A model generated the notes under the pieces. The model was not told where the DNA came from. It searched no databases and saw only the letters and a list, made by a program, of their open reading frames with translations. A stretch of 36,479 bases of DNA from an uncultured Clostridia bacterium (GTDB lineage Bacteria; Bacillota; Clostridia; Christensenellales; UBA1242). Location: the NCBI GenBank assembly GCA_947626175.1, contig CANQRE010000003.1, positions 1 through 36,479 on the forward strand. The letters are read 5' to 3'. A program made the translations under genes and the position numbers. Within the stretch, counting starts at the first letter, position 1. Every line of letters starts with the position of its first letter. Below are positions 22,302-30,453 of the stretch, in pieces.

Positions 22302-22717
22302 TAATTTTGGCATGTGACCACAGAGGTTATGCGTTAAAGGAAGAAATAAAAAAATTTTTCAACAATGAAAGCATCATCACAATTGATGTTGGAACATATT
22401 CCAAGGAAGGGGTTGATTATCCTGATTATGCAAAAAAAGGAGCACTAAAGGTGCTTGAAGATGAGCATAATGTTGGAATTTTTATTTGTGGCACGGGGAT
22501 AGGAATGTCAATTGCCGCAAATCGCAATCCAAAAATAAGGGCTGCACTTTGTTGCAACACAAAAATGGCTGAACTTGCCAGATCACACAATGATGCAAAT
22601 GTTTTGGTTTTGCCAGGAAACTTTATGCGCAAAAAAAGAGCGATTCGAATTATAAAAGTGTTTTTGACCACCGATTTTGAAGGCGGACGACATTTAAGAA
22701 GAATAAAAAAGTTGTAA
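22298..22717 (+). CDS. rpiB: Ribose-5-phosphate isomerase B
   Basis: 139 residues, LacAB/RpiB family. ACDHRGYALKEEI at the start, YPDYA, catalytic C64 in CGTGIGMSIAANR, SHNDANVL, and a C-terminal GGRHLRRI. It interconverts ribose-5-phosphate and ribulose-5-phosphate in the pentose phosphate pathway. GGAGGCGAGCA is a strong RBS inside the end of ywlE. It is slightly shorter than many RpiB proteins but has all motifs. Confidence 0.94.
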   Translation: MIILACDHRGYALKEEIKKFFNNESIITIDVGTYSKEGVDYPDYAKKGALKVLEDEHNVGIFICGTGIGMSIAANRNPKIRAALCCNTKMAELARSHNDANVLVLPGNFMRKKRAIRIIKVFLTTDFEGGRHLRRIKKL

Positions 22718-22727
22718 GGAGAAGCAA

Positions 22728-23498
22728 ATGACGAACATCTTATTTCCACTGACAAGCGATTTTGAAAATGCAAATGCGCTTCTTAAAAGTTTCAAAAAAA
22801 GCGACTGTGTTTTTTATGTTGGCCTGACAAGTGAAAATGCAAACAAAATCAAAAAGTCAAAATTTGTCAAAGTTTTTGTTTATAAATCAGGTTCAAAAAA
22901 AGAGGAAATGATCAATGCTCTTGGCAAAGAAGTTGAAAGTGGAAAAATTGTCATTCTTCGAAAGGTTATTTCAAAGCAGGAACTTGAAAGCTTTATTGCT
23001 GCAAAAAGCGATGTTGCCGTTTGCGCAACAAAAAAACGCAATTTCATTTCAAATTTCTTTTACAAGATTTGGGCAAAAATCATGAAGTTTGCTTTTGACT
23101 TTAATTTTTATGATGGCGATGTGTCGGTGATTGCATTTTCTGACAGGCTTTCGCAAGTTGCCAAAAATGTTCCAAATCTGTCAAATGTTTCAAGGGTGAA
23201 CAGGTGGAAGGGTGTGAGCGAAGAAAAAATCCAAACAAGTTCTTCTCCTGCAAAAAAGGAATATGACAAAGCAAAGTCAACCTTAATCTTTTTGGGTTGG
23301 ATTGCATTGTTTTTGGCAGTTGTTGGCGGGGCAAGTGCATATTTTGTGCTTTGCAAGGCAACATTTTTGACAGGATTTGCTTGGGCGGCGGCAATTCTTA
23401 TCAGCTTTGTCACAGCATTTTTGGCTGTCAATATTTATGTTTTGAATCTAAAAACGGGCAAAAGACGTTTTGGAGAAGCCATAAAGGAGGTAAAATAA
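22728..23498 (+). CDS. GtrB/ArnC-like membrane glycosyltransferase homologue, probably inactive
   Basis: 256 residues. The segment RNFISNFFYKIWAKIMKFAF then FYDGDVSVIAFSDR then VSRVNRW, and two C-terminal membrane segments (about 185-207 and 213-240), match the second half of polyprenyl-phosphate glycosyltransferases (GT2: GtrB, ArnC, DPM). The N-terminal half is a shortened Rossmann-like domain, and at the place of the DxD metal site the sequence reads VILRKVISKQ, without the acidic residues. A regulatory or scaffold role is an inference. RBS AAGGAGAAGCA, ten bases after rpiB; it ends just before gap. Confidence 0.6.
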   Translation: MTNILFPLTSDFENANALLKSFKKSDCVFYVGLTSENANKIKKSKFVKVFVYKSGSKKEEMINALGKEVESGKIVILRKVISKQELESFIAAKSDVAVCATKKRNFISNFFYKIWAKIMKFAFDFNFYDGDVSVIAFSDRLSQVAKNVPNLSNVSRVNRWKGVSEEKIQTSSSPAKKEYDKAKSTLIFLGWIALFLAVVGGASAYFVLCKATFLTGFAWAAAILISFVTAFLAVNIYVLNLKTGKRRFGEAIKEVK

Positions 23499-23499
23499 C

Positions 23500-24490
23500 A
23501 TGGCAAAATTAAAAATTGGAATAAATGGATTTGGACGAATTGGAAGGCTTGTGGCACGAATATGTGCTGAAAGGGGAATTGAAATTGGACTTGGATGTTG
23601 AATATGCCGAATATTTGCTTGTTCATGACACAATTCATGGCAGATTTAACAAGCCAACATGCATAAAAAATGGAAATCTTTTCATTGGCGACAACAAAGT
23701 TGCTTTTTCCGCGGAAAGAGAGCCAAATTTGATCAAATGGGGCGACTATGGGGTTACTGTTGTTGTTGAAGCAACAGGCAAGTTCACAAACATGAAGGAT
23801 GCTTCGCTTCATCTTCAAGGCGGTGCAAAAAAGGTTATTGTTTCTGCTCCGGGCAAAGAAATGCCAATGTTTGTTATGGGTGTAAATCACAAAACTTACA
23901 AAAATTCAATGAATGTCATTTCAAATGCTTCTTGCACAACAAACTGTTTGGCTCCACTTGCAAAAGTGATCGATGACGCGTTTGGCATAAAGGAAGGCCT
24001 TATGACAACGGTTCACTCCACAACAGCAACGCAGCTCACAGTTGATGGAGCATCAAAAAAGGATTGGCGCGGCGGAAGGGCAGCATCTTACAACATCATT
24101 CCATCTTCAACTGGTGCAGCAAAAGCGGTTGGCGAAGTGATTCCTTCCTTAAAGGGCAAACTCACCGGCATGAGCATGCGAGTTCCAACACTCAATGTGT
24201 CGGTTGTTGACTTAACAGTAAATCTTGCCAAAAAAGCAACTTATGATGAAATTGTTGCAGCAATCAAAAAAGCCGCCCGAACAAACATGAAGGGCATTTT
24301 GACATGGACTGATGACAAAGTGGTTTCATCTGACTTTATTGGTGAAGAGCACACATGCGTTTTTGATGTTGAAGCGGGAATTATGCTTTCGCCAACATTT
24401 GTCAAACTTATTGCTTGGTATGACAATGAGTGGGGTTATTCAAACAAACTTGTTGACCTTGCACAATATATCACAAGGAGCGAAAAATGA
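23500..24490 (+). pseudogene. gap: Glyceraldehyde-3-phosphate dehydrogenase gene with frame break near codon 30
   Basis: The real start is ATG 23500 with AAAGGAGGTAAAATAAC upstream, giving the NAD-binding GINGFGRIGRL, but this frame stops at TGA 23599-23601 after IEIGLGC. The rest of GAPDH continues in another frame from about 23594 (DVEYAEYLLVHDTIHGRF) to TGA 24488-24490, with catalytic Cys in SNASCTTNC and catalytic His in TTVHSTT intact. Family members have about eight codons (VAINDPFx) where only seven bases remain, so about 17 bases are missing, including the Asp that binds NAD ribose. Either a real lesion or an assembly/sequencing error. The continuous frame from ATG 23525 encodes 321 residues but with a wrong N-terminus. 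Confidence 0.85.
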
Positions 24491-24774
24491 GCAGTATGCA
24501 AAAGCCAAACAAATGGTCTTGGGCAAAAATAGTTGAGTTTTCAGCATATATAGCAATTGCGTGCATTGCCATTGCACTGCTTTTAAGTGCAATTTTTGGC
24601 AGCAAAACTCTTGCAACAGCCTTTCATTATGTGGGCGAAGCAATTGCCTATGTTGTTGCAATTGTTGTGGCAGGATGTTGGGTAAGGCGAAAAACCCACA
24701 TTGCGTGGCTGATTTGTTACATTATTTTTGCGGTGTCAATTGTTGTTTTATATATTGTAAACATTGTTTTGTGA
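24487..24774 (+). CDS. Small membrane protein (95 aa)
   Basis: Starts in the gap stop codon (ATGA overlap) with AAGGAGCGAAAA as RBS. Two or three hydrophobic segments (about 15-36, 45-63 and 72-94) separated by short charged turns; the stretch VRRKTH lies between the last two. No family recognised. Its coupling to gap suggests cotranscription rather than a shared function. Confidence 0.7.
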   Translation: MSSMQKPNKWSWAKIVEFSAYIAIACIAIALLLSAIFGSKTLATAFHYVGEAIAYVVAIVVAGCWVRRKTHIAWLICYIIFAVSIVVLYIVNIVL

Positions 24775-24781
24775 GATAAAA

Positions 24782-25153
24782 ATGAGAAAATTTTATGTTA
24801 CATGTGGGTTTTTGATTGCAATTTTGGTTGCGGCGTTGATTGAATATTATTGTTCGTCTTGGCCAAAAATTTATTTCACAATGGCATTTGTAAGTTTGTT
24901 TTTCTTGTATTGGGGGATTGAATTTGTGCTTGACTATGTGCAAGCAACAAAGGAGTATGAAGAAAGATATCAGCTTTATGTTGCTGAAAAGATCAACAAA
25001 AGCGGAATAGATGCTGAGCAAATAAGAAAAAACAGAAAAAAATATTATGCCGCATTCAAGCGTTCAATTTTTGCTGAACGATTTTGGCAAGTGGCAAAGT
25101 TTTTGCTGTGTTTTGGCGCAACAATAGCAATAATTGTGGCAATGATTGTGTGA
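24782..25153 (+). CDS. Small membrane protein (123 aa)
   Basis: ATG 24782, preceded by GAGATAAAA, seven bases after the previous stop. Membrane segments at about 5-22, 28-46 and 103-122, with a charged, Lys/Glu/Tyr-rich soluble stretch (about 50-100) between. No family recognised. Its stop codon directly abuts the stop of the convergent polymerase gene, with no terminator between. Confidence 0.7.
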   Translation: MRKFYVTCGFLIAILVAALIEYYCSSWPKIYFTMAFVSLFFLYWGIEFVLDYVQATKEYEERYQLYVAEKINKSGIDAEQIRKNRKKYYAAFKRSIFAERFWQVAKFLLCFGATIAIIVAMIV

Positions 25154-26353
25154 TTATTGCTCAGTGTGGCTTTTTCGATTTATATAACTTTCGGTTTCGC
25201 TGGCTCTGAAAATTGCATCAGAGCCATATTTTTTTGTGATTTTTTCAATTCCAATTGCTGATTTTTCGTCCTTTTGGTCAAACATGCTCATTTGCCTTGC
25301 GCCCGAAGTTTTGGCAAGATTGGAAGCCTGAATTCTGATTGCTCGAATGGGAATAGAGTAAGGAAAAAAGCTGTCAACAATCGCCATTGCATTTCGCAAA
25401 ATAACATTGCTTGCAAAAAATGGCAAAAAGGATTGTGATTTGTGATATCTTTTTAGGTCCTTGTCCTTAAGTGAAACACTCAATGTTTTTGCTTCAAAAT
25501 TTTGCTCAATAAGCCGCTTTGAAACCTTTTCAGCCAAAAATGCGATCACCTTTTCAATTTCTCCACGTTTTGTCACATCTTTTATCGTGGTTGTTCCATT
25601 TCCAATGCTTTTGACTTGCGACAAATCGTAATAACTTAAAACTTTGTCTTCTTCGCTTCCTTGCAAGTTTTGAAGCAGTTTAACTCCTGTTTTGCCCATC
25701 AAATTTTGAACAAATGATTGTTTCAAAAGGCAAAATTGTCCAATTGTTTGCACGTTTATCAGCCTAAATTTTTTCTCCAGCCTGCTTCCAATTCCAATGA
25801 TGGAGTTAAGGGGCAAATGATATGTTTGCTGCTTAAAGGTTTGTTTTTTTATCACTGTCACGGCGTCAGGTTTTTTTAGGTCTGAGCCAAGTTTTGCAAA
25901 AATTTTGGAAAAGGACACTCCAACAGAAATTGTAATTCCAAAGTGATGCTTGATGTGCTCCTTTATTTCATAAGCAATTTCTTCGCCGGTTTTTCCAAGC
26001 ACTTTCATTGAGCTTGTCACATCCAGCCAGCATTCATCAAGGCCAAGAGGCTCAACAAGGTCGGTGTAGTGCAAATAAACATTGTGTAGTTTAAGCGAAA
26101 TTTCTTGATATTTTGAATAGTGTGGCGGCAGACAAACAAGAGTTGGGCACAGCTTGCGTGCCTCAAAAATTGTCATTCCTGTTTTGATGCCAAAGCTTTT
26201 TGCAATTTCATTTTTCGCCAAAATTATGCCTGTTCGTTTTTCAGGATTTCCGGTCACGGCAACGGGCTGTTTTTTTAGCTCAGGATTGGAAATGCACTCA
26301 ACTGAAGCAAAAAAATTGTTCACATCACAATGCAAAATTGTTCTTTCATTCAT
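25154..26353 (-). CDS. dinB: Y-family DNA polymerase (DinB/Pol IV-like)
   Basis: 399 residues. Catalytic carboxylates D10 in CDVNNFFASVE and D106-E107 in GLDECWLDVT; little-finger domain in the last third; and a C-terminal clamp-binding peptide QMSMFD. It performs translesion synthesis. The GLDECWLDV form (rather than SIDEAFLD) is that of a Firmicutes DinB subgroup. Start ATG 26353 follows AAGGCAA and a good promoter. Confidence 0.93.
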   Translation of the reverse strand: MNERTILHCDVNNFFASVECISNPELKKQPVAVTGNPEKRTGIILAKNEIAKSFGIKTGMTIFEARKLCPTLVCLPPHYSKYQEISLKLHNVYLHYTDLVEPLGLDECWLDVTSSMKVLGKTGEEIAYEIKEHIKHHFGITISVGVSFSKIFAKLGSDLKKPDAVTVIKKQTFKQQTYHLPLNSIIGIGSRLEKKFRLINVQTIGQFCLLKQSFVQNLMGKTGVKLLQNLQGSEEDKVLSYYDLSQVKSIGNGTTTIKDVTKRGEIEKVIAFLAEKVSKRLIEQNFEAKTLSVSLKDKDLKRYHKSQSFLPFFASNVILRNAMAIVDSFFPYSIPIRAIRIQASNLAKTSGARQMSMFDQKDEKSAIGIEKITKKYGSDAIFRASETESYINRKSHTEQ

Positions 26354-26383
26354 TTGCCTTAACCTTTTTAATAATGTTATACT
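26354..26383 (+). promoter_or_regulatory. Candidate promoter of the tex-mcs-clpC operon
   Basis: TTGCCT (26354-26359), 18-base spacer, TATACT (26378-26383) with extended TGT. Transcription would start near 26390, giving a leader of about 50 bases to ATG 26441. No CtsR-type heptad repeat was noticed here. Confidence 0.45.
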
Positions 26384-26384
26384 A

Positions 26385-26413
26385 ATTATAGTTTAAAAAC
26401 CACCTTAGCACAA
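26385..26413 (-). promoter_or_regulatory. Promoter of dinB
   Basis: Minus strand: TTGTGC (26408-26413), 17-base spacer, perfect TATAAT (26385-26390). It interlocks with the divergent promoter. No obvious LexA/SOS box was seen. Confidence 0.6.
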
Positions 26414-26440
26414 GTGTTTTTAACAATTCAAAGGGATTTT

Positions 26441-27121
26441 ATGCAACAAAACAAAACAAATGCTTTTTGCTGTGACGGGGACGGAGTGATTGAAAAAAAC
26501 TTTCAAAATGGAGTCAAATATTTGCGCCTGAAAACGTCTTGTCCAAAAAAAGCTGAAGAAAAAATGAAAAAATTTGGCATGGAAGGAAAACTTGTCTTAA
26601 GTTTTGCCGATTGGAAAAGGTTTTCAAAAGATCTTTCGTTTGAAACAGAAGTGTTTGTTGATCTAAATCAAATGGATGCAAAAACGCTTGAAGAAATTTC
26701 TCTTTCAAAAGCAAACATTGTTCTTCCGCTGTTTGACAATCTTGTTCGAACAGGTGAAATAAATTCAAATTATGGCATTTCGCCTGCCAAACTGGCTGAA
26801 GACATGGGCTTTTTGGATAGGCATGCAACAATCATCGGCGGAGCTTATGCTGACAAGGATGATTTGGAAATTTTGGGCTTATATGGCACAAAAGTTGTCA
26901 TTTGTCCAAGGGCTAATGCAAAAAAAGGCAATTTGATGCCAAATATAGTTTTGATGCAAAAGCATGGCCTTGTGGTCAGTGTGGGAAGCGATGATTATGA
27001 CGAAATAGATTTAAACAGGGAATGTGAAATGCTGTATTTGTCCACGCTGTCAATGCTTGAAAATCCAAACATTGTTTCATTTGAAAAAATTAAAAAATAT
27101 ATAACAGGGGAAAATTTATGA
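26441..27121 (+). CDS. Degenerate amidohydrolase-like protein (half-length)
   Basis: 226 residues, about half the usual length of chlorohydrolase/guanine-deaminase-type amidohydrolases. The segment ISPAKLAEDMGFLDRHATI then LGLYGTKVVICPRANAKKG then HGLVVSVGSDD follows their second half, including the CPR-N and GSD (metal Asp) positions. But the N-terminal HxH half is absent, and the AHCxHL metal histidines are replaced by GGAYAD (133-138), so it is unlikely to be a normal enzyme. RBS AAAGGGATTTT; it overlaps tex by four bases. Confidence 0.65.
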   Translation: MQQNKTNAFCCDGDGVIEKNFQNGVKYLRLKTSCPKKAEEKMKKFGMEGKLVLSFADWKRFSKDLSFETEVFVDLNQMDAKTLEEISLSKANIVLPLFDNLVRTGEINSNYGISPAKLAEDMGFLDRHATIIGGAYADKDDLEILGLYGTKVVICPRANAKKGNLMPNIVLMQKHGLVVSVGSDDYDEIDLNRECEMLYLSTLSMLENPNIVSFEKIKKYITGENL

Positions 27122-29265
27122 AAATTGAAGAAACTCTTGCTCAAGAATTTGGGCTTAAACAAACTTATGCGCAAAACATCATCAGCCTTTTGGATGAAGG
27201 CTGCACAATTCCATTTATTGCGCGTTATCGAAAGGAAATGCACGGCTCGTGTGATGATCAAGTGCTAAGGGAATTTGCCGACAGGCTGAAATATCTAAGA
27301 AATCTTGCTGAAGAAAAGGAAAAGGTTCAAAGGGTGATCACTGAGCAAGGCAAGTGGACAGATGAACTTGAAAAAGCACTTGAAAATGCCCGAACGATGA
27401 CCGAAGTTGAAGATATATATCGCCCATACAAGCCAAAGCGCAAAACAAGGGCATCTATTGCAATTGCAAATGGGCTGGAAGGGCTTGCTGACATTTTGCA
27501 AAGTCAAAAGAAGGACGTTAACATTCTTGAAAAGGCGGCGGAATATATCAGCGACAAAGTTGCATCGGTCAGTGATGCAATTGCCGGCGCAAAAGATATT
27601 GTCAGCGAACGCATAAGCGATGATGCCGACCTAAGAAAAGTGCTAAGGGAAATTTTGTGGGACAAAGCGTTTTTGTCATGCACTCTTTTGGACGGCGAAA
27701 ACAAACTCACTTATGAGGGCTATGATGGCTTCAAACAGGAAGTAAAAAAACTTCCAAGCCACAGAATTTTGGCAATCAATCGTGGTGAAAAGGAAAAATG
27801 CTTAAAGGTGACAACCGAAATCAATCGCGAGCTTATGCTCAAAGAAATTCGCTTTGCCTTCAAAAAGGACAATCCTTCCACAAATGATTTGATGGAAGAA
27901 GTGGTGCAGGATTGCTATGACAGGCTTTTGTTTCCAGCGCTTGAACGAGAAATGCGCTCGCAGCTGACCGACAATGCTTGCGAACAAGCAATCAAAATGT
28001 TTGAGCTAAATTTAAAGCCGCTTTTGATGGAAGCTCCGCTTAAGAACAACATAATTCTTGGCTTAGACCCAGCATATCGAACGGGCTGCAAAATTGCGGT
28101 TATCGACAAAAATGGCGATGTGCTTGCAACAACTGTGATTTATCCAACTCCGCCACAATCAAAAACAGAAGAAAGCATTGAAAAGCTCAAAGCTCTCATT
28201 GAAAAATATAATGTTGACGTTGTTTCAATTGGCAATGGAACTGCTTCAAAGGAAGCGGAGATTTTTGTTGCCGAGCTTATAAAGCATCTTTCAAGGCCGG
28301 TTTCGTATGCGGTTGTAAGTGAAGCCGGCGCGTCAGTTTACTCTGCCTCAAAGCTTGGGGCGGAGGAGTTTCCGGATTATGATGTTTCGCTTCGAAGTGC
28401 GGTTTCAATTGCCCGAAGGCTTCAAGATCCTCTTGCGGAGCTAATAAAAATCGATGTAAAAAGCATTGGTGTTGGGCAATATCAACACGACATGCCGCAA
28501 AACAGGCTCACCGAAGTTTTGACTGGTGTGGTTGAAGATTGCGTAAACAGCGTTGGGGTTGACCTTAACACCGCTTCGCCATCGCTTTTGTCGTATGTTT
28601 CAGGCCTTAGCATGCCTGTGGCAAAAAACATAACTCTTTACAGGGCAAAAATCAAAGGTTTCAAACAAAGGCAGCAGCTTAAAAACGTTCCAAAGCTTGG
28701 GCCAAAGGCGTTTGAGCAATGCGCAGGATTTTTGCGTATTCCAAATGGTGAAAACATTTTAGACAACACCGGGGTGCATCCTGAAGCGTATGAAGCTGCG
28801 GAAAAACTTTTAAAAATGTTTTCGCTAAGCGATGAAGACGTCAAAAAAGGCGATTTGGGGCTTGAAGGCCTTGTAAAACTCAAAGGCGAAGAAAATGTTG
28901 CAAAGCAAATTGGAGTTGGAGTTCCAACGCTGAAAGACATTGTCAGCGAGCTTTCAAAGCCAGGGCGAGATATTCGTGAAAGCATGCCAAAGCATGTTCT
29001 TCGCAGTGACGTGATCACAATGGAAGATCTTAAGGAAGGCATGATTTTCACAGGAACAGTTCGAAATGTTGTGGACTTTGGCGCATTTGTTGACATTGGA
29101 GTGCATCAGGACGGGCTTGTTCATATTTCGCAAATATGTGATCAGTTCATTCGCCATCCATCTGAGGTGTTAAAGGTTGGACAAGTTGTGGATGTAAAGG
29201 TTTTGTCGGTGGATTTAAACAAAAAAAGGATTTCGCTGACAATGAAAGGAATTGAAAAGGAGTAA
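27118..29265 (+). CDS. tex: Tex-family RNA-binding transcription accessory protein
   Basis: 715 residues. Tex N-terminal helical part (FIARYRKE, YRPYKPKR), YqgF/RNase H-like domain (ILGLDPAYRTGCKIAVID), helix-hairpin-helix region, and a C-terminal S1 domain (about 640-712: GMIFTGTVRNVVDFGAFVDIG). Tex binds nucleic acid and is linked to transcription and tolerance of stress. Start ATG 27118 overlaps the upstream stop (ATGA). The mcsA-like gene begins two bases after its stop. Confidence 0.95.
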   Translation: MKIEETLAQEFGLKQTYAQNIISLLDEGCTIPFIARYRKEMHGSCDDQVLREFADRLKYLRNLAEEKEKVQRVITEQGKWTDELEKALENARTMTEVEDIYRPYKPKRKTRASIAIANGLEGLADILQSQKKDVNILEKAAEYISDKVASVSDAIAGAKDIVSERISDDADLRKVLREILWDKAFLSCTLLDGENKLTYEGYDGFKQEVKKLPSHRILAINRGEKEKCLKVTTEINRELMLKEIRFAFKKDNPSTNDLMEEVVQDCYDRLLFPALEREMRSQLTDNACEQAIKMFELNLKPLLMEAPLKNNIILGLDPAYRTGCKIAVIDKNGDVLATTVIYPTPPQSKTEESIEKLKALIEKYNVDVVSIGNGTASKEAEIFVAELIKHLSRPVSYAVVSEAGASVYSASKLGAEEFPDYDVSLRSAVSIARRLQDPLAELIKIDVKSIGVGQYQHDMPQNRLTEVLTGVVEDCVNSVGVDLNTASPSLLSYVSGLSMPVAKNITLYRAKIKGFKQRQQLKNVPKLGPKAFEQCAGFLRIPNGENILDNTGVHPEAYEAAEKLLKMFSLSDEDVKKGDLGLEGLVKLKGEENVAKQIGVGVPTLKDIVSELSKPGRDIRESMPKHVLRSDVITMEDLKEGMIFTGTVRNVVDFGAFVDIGVHQDGLVHISQICDQFIRHPSEVLKVGQVVDVKVLSVDLNKKRISLTMKGIEKE

Positions 29266-29267
29266 AC

Positions 29268-29450
29268 TTGCAAAATCAAAAGTGTTCATATTGTGGAAGC
29301 ACATTCAAAAGCATAAAGGAAAGCGGTTTTGTGGGCTGCGAGCATTGTTACAGTCAAATTGAGCCGCTTGCATGTTTGGTGGATGAACTTTTTGAAGGAA
29401 AGCAGTTTCATGGCAGAGCGCCAACAAGGAGAAGCCATGACGAATTTTGA
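29268..29450 (+). CDS. mcsA: Minimal McsA-like zinc protein (60 aa)
   Basis: TTG start at 29268 with AAGGAGTAAAC upstream. Cysteines C6, C9, C24 and C27 (CSYC, GCEHCY) followed by EPLACLVDEL and HGRAPTRR match the second zinc module of McsA, ending with the HTGKxPxR-like motif. Usual McsA (about 170-185 residues) has an extra N-terminal zinc module and a C-terminal UVR domain, both missing here. McsA activates the arginine kinase McsB, and this gene overlaps mcsB by 14 bases, so they are surely cotranslated. Confidence 0.8.
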   Translation: MQNQKCSYCGSTFKSIKESGFVGCEHCYSQIEPLACLVDELFEGKQFHGRAPTRRSHDEF

Positions 29451-30453
29451 CAAAGTTGCAATTTCATCACGCATTCGTCTTGCCCGAAACATTTCGGACA
29501 TAGAGTTTATGCCGCTGCTTACAGATGAAAACAAAATAGATTTCATCACGTCATCGATGAGCGCGCTTTTGTCAGCTTCAGGAGATTTTGACACAAGATT
29601 TTTAAAGGATATGCCGCTTTCGTCATGCACAGCACTTTTGGAAAGACATATCATCAGCAAGGAGCTTATTGCCAACAAGGATATTTCTGTTGTTTCAACA
29701 AATGAAGATGAAAGCATAATTGTGATGATGCTTGAAGAAGATCATTTGCGTCTTCAAAGCGTTCAAAGCGGATTTAATCTTATGAAGGCGTATTCGCTTC
29801 TTCTTCCGCTTGATGAAAAAATTTCCGCAGCATTCAAAATTGCTTTTGATCAGCGACTGGGATATTTAACCTCTTCGCCATCAAATCTTGGAACAGGGAT
29901 GAGGGCGTCAGTGATGGTTTTCATTCCTGCTCTTGTCATGAGCGGCCAAATTGAACATCTCAAAAAAGATGCCCGCAAGGAAGGGTTAACTTTTCGCGGA
30001 GTGTATGGCGAAGGAAGCGAAGGGCTTGGCTATTTGTATCAAATTTCAAATCAAGGCCTTTTGTGGCTAAGTGAAGAGGAAATAATTGACAGGGTCAGCG
30101 ACTTTTTCTTTGAAATATATAATCAAGAAACAAGTTTAAGACAGCAAATATTTGAGAAAAATCATGACAAGCTTTGTGACGAAATTTTTCGGGCTTTTGC
30201 GATAATCAAAAACGCCTATCTTCTTGAAGAAAAGGAAATGTTCCGCCTGCTTGGGCTTGTTCGATTTGGACATGAACTGGGATTGTTAAAAATAAAAGAC
30301 ATTGAGCTGTTTATGAAGTTATATTATCATGGTGGTTCGGCATTTTTGCGTTCTCTTCGCACTTTTTCGGCAGAAAAAAAGGAAAATCGCATGAGAGCGG
30401 AGTATATATCAAAGATGGTGAAAAACCTTGTAACAATTGGGGGTGAAAAATGA
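29437..30453 (+). CDS. mcsB: Protein-arginine kinase McsB
   Basis: 338 residues from ATG 29437 (AAGGAGAAGCC before it); an upstream in-frame ATG at 29329 lies inside the mcsA-like gene and lacks the context. Phosphagen-kinase fold: SSRIRLARN at 10-18, EEDHLRLQ at 100-107, DQRLGYLTSS, NLGTGMRASV at 150-159, and GEGSEG followed by YQISNQ. It phosphorylates arginines to mark proteins for ClpCP. The active-site Cys of the TSCPTN motif is Ser147 here (TSSPSN). The stop overlaps the clpC start. Confidence 0.93.
   Translation: MTNFDKVAISSRIRLARNISDIEFMPLLTDENKIDFITSSMSALLSASGDFDTRFLKDMPLSSCTALLERHIISKELIANKDISVVSTNEDESIIVMMLEEDHLRLQSVQSGFNLMKAYSLLLPLDEKISAAFKIAFDQRLGYLTSSPSNLGTGMRASVMVFIPALVMSGQIEHLKKDARKEGLTFRGVYGEGSEGLGYLYQISNQGLLWLSEEEIIDRVSDFFFEIYNQETSLRQQIFEKNHDKLCDEIFRAFAIIKNAYLLEEKEMFRLLGLVRFGHELGLLKIKDIELFMKLYYHGGSAFLRSLRTFSAEKKENRMRAEYISKMVKNLVTIGGEK

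Noticed and set aside
23500..24490. Programmed ribosomal frameshift in gap
   Set aside because: No slippery heptamer was seen at 23584-23601, and a simple shift would not restore the missing VAIND residues, so a deletion or assembly error fits better.
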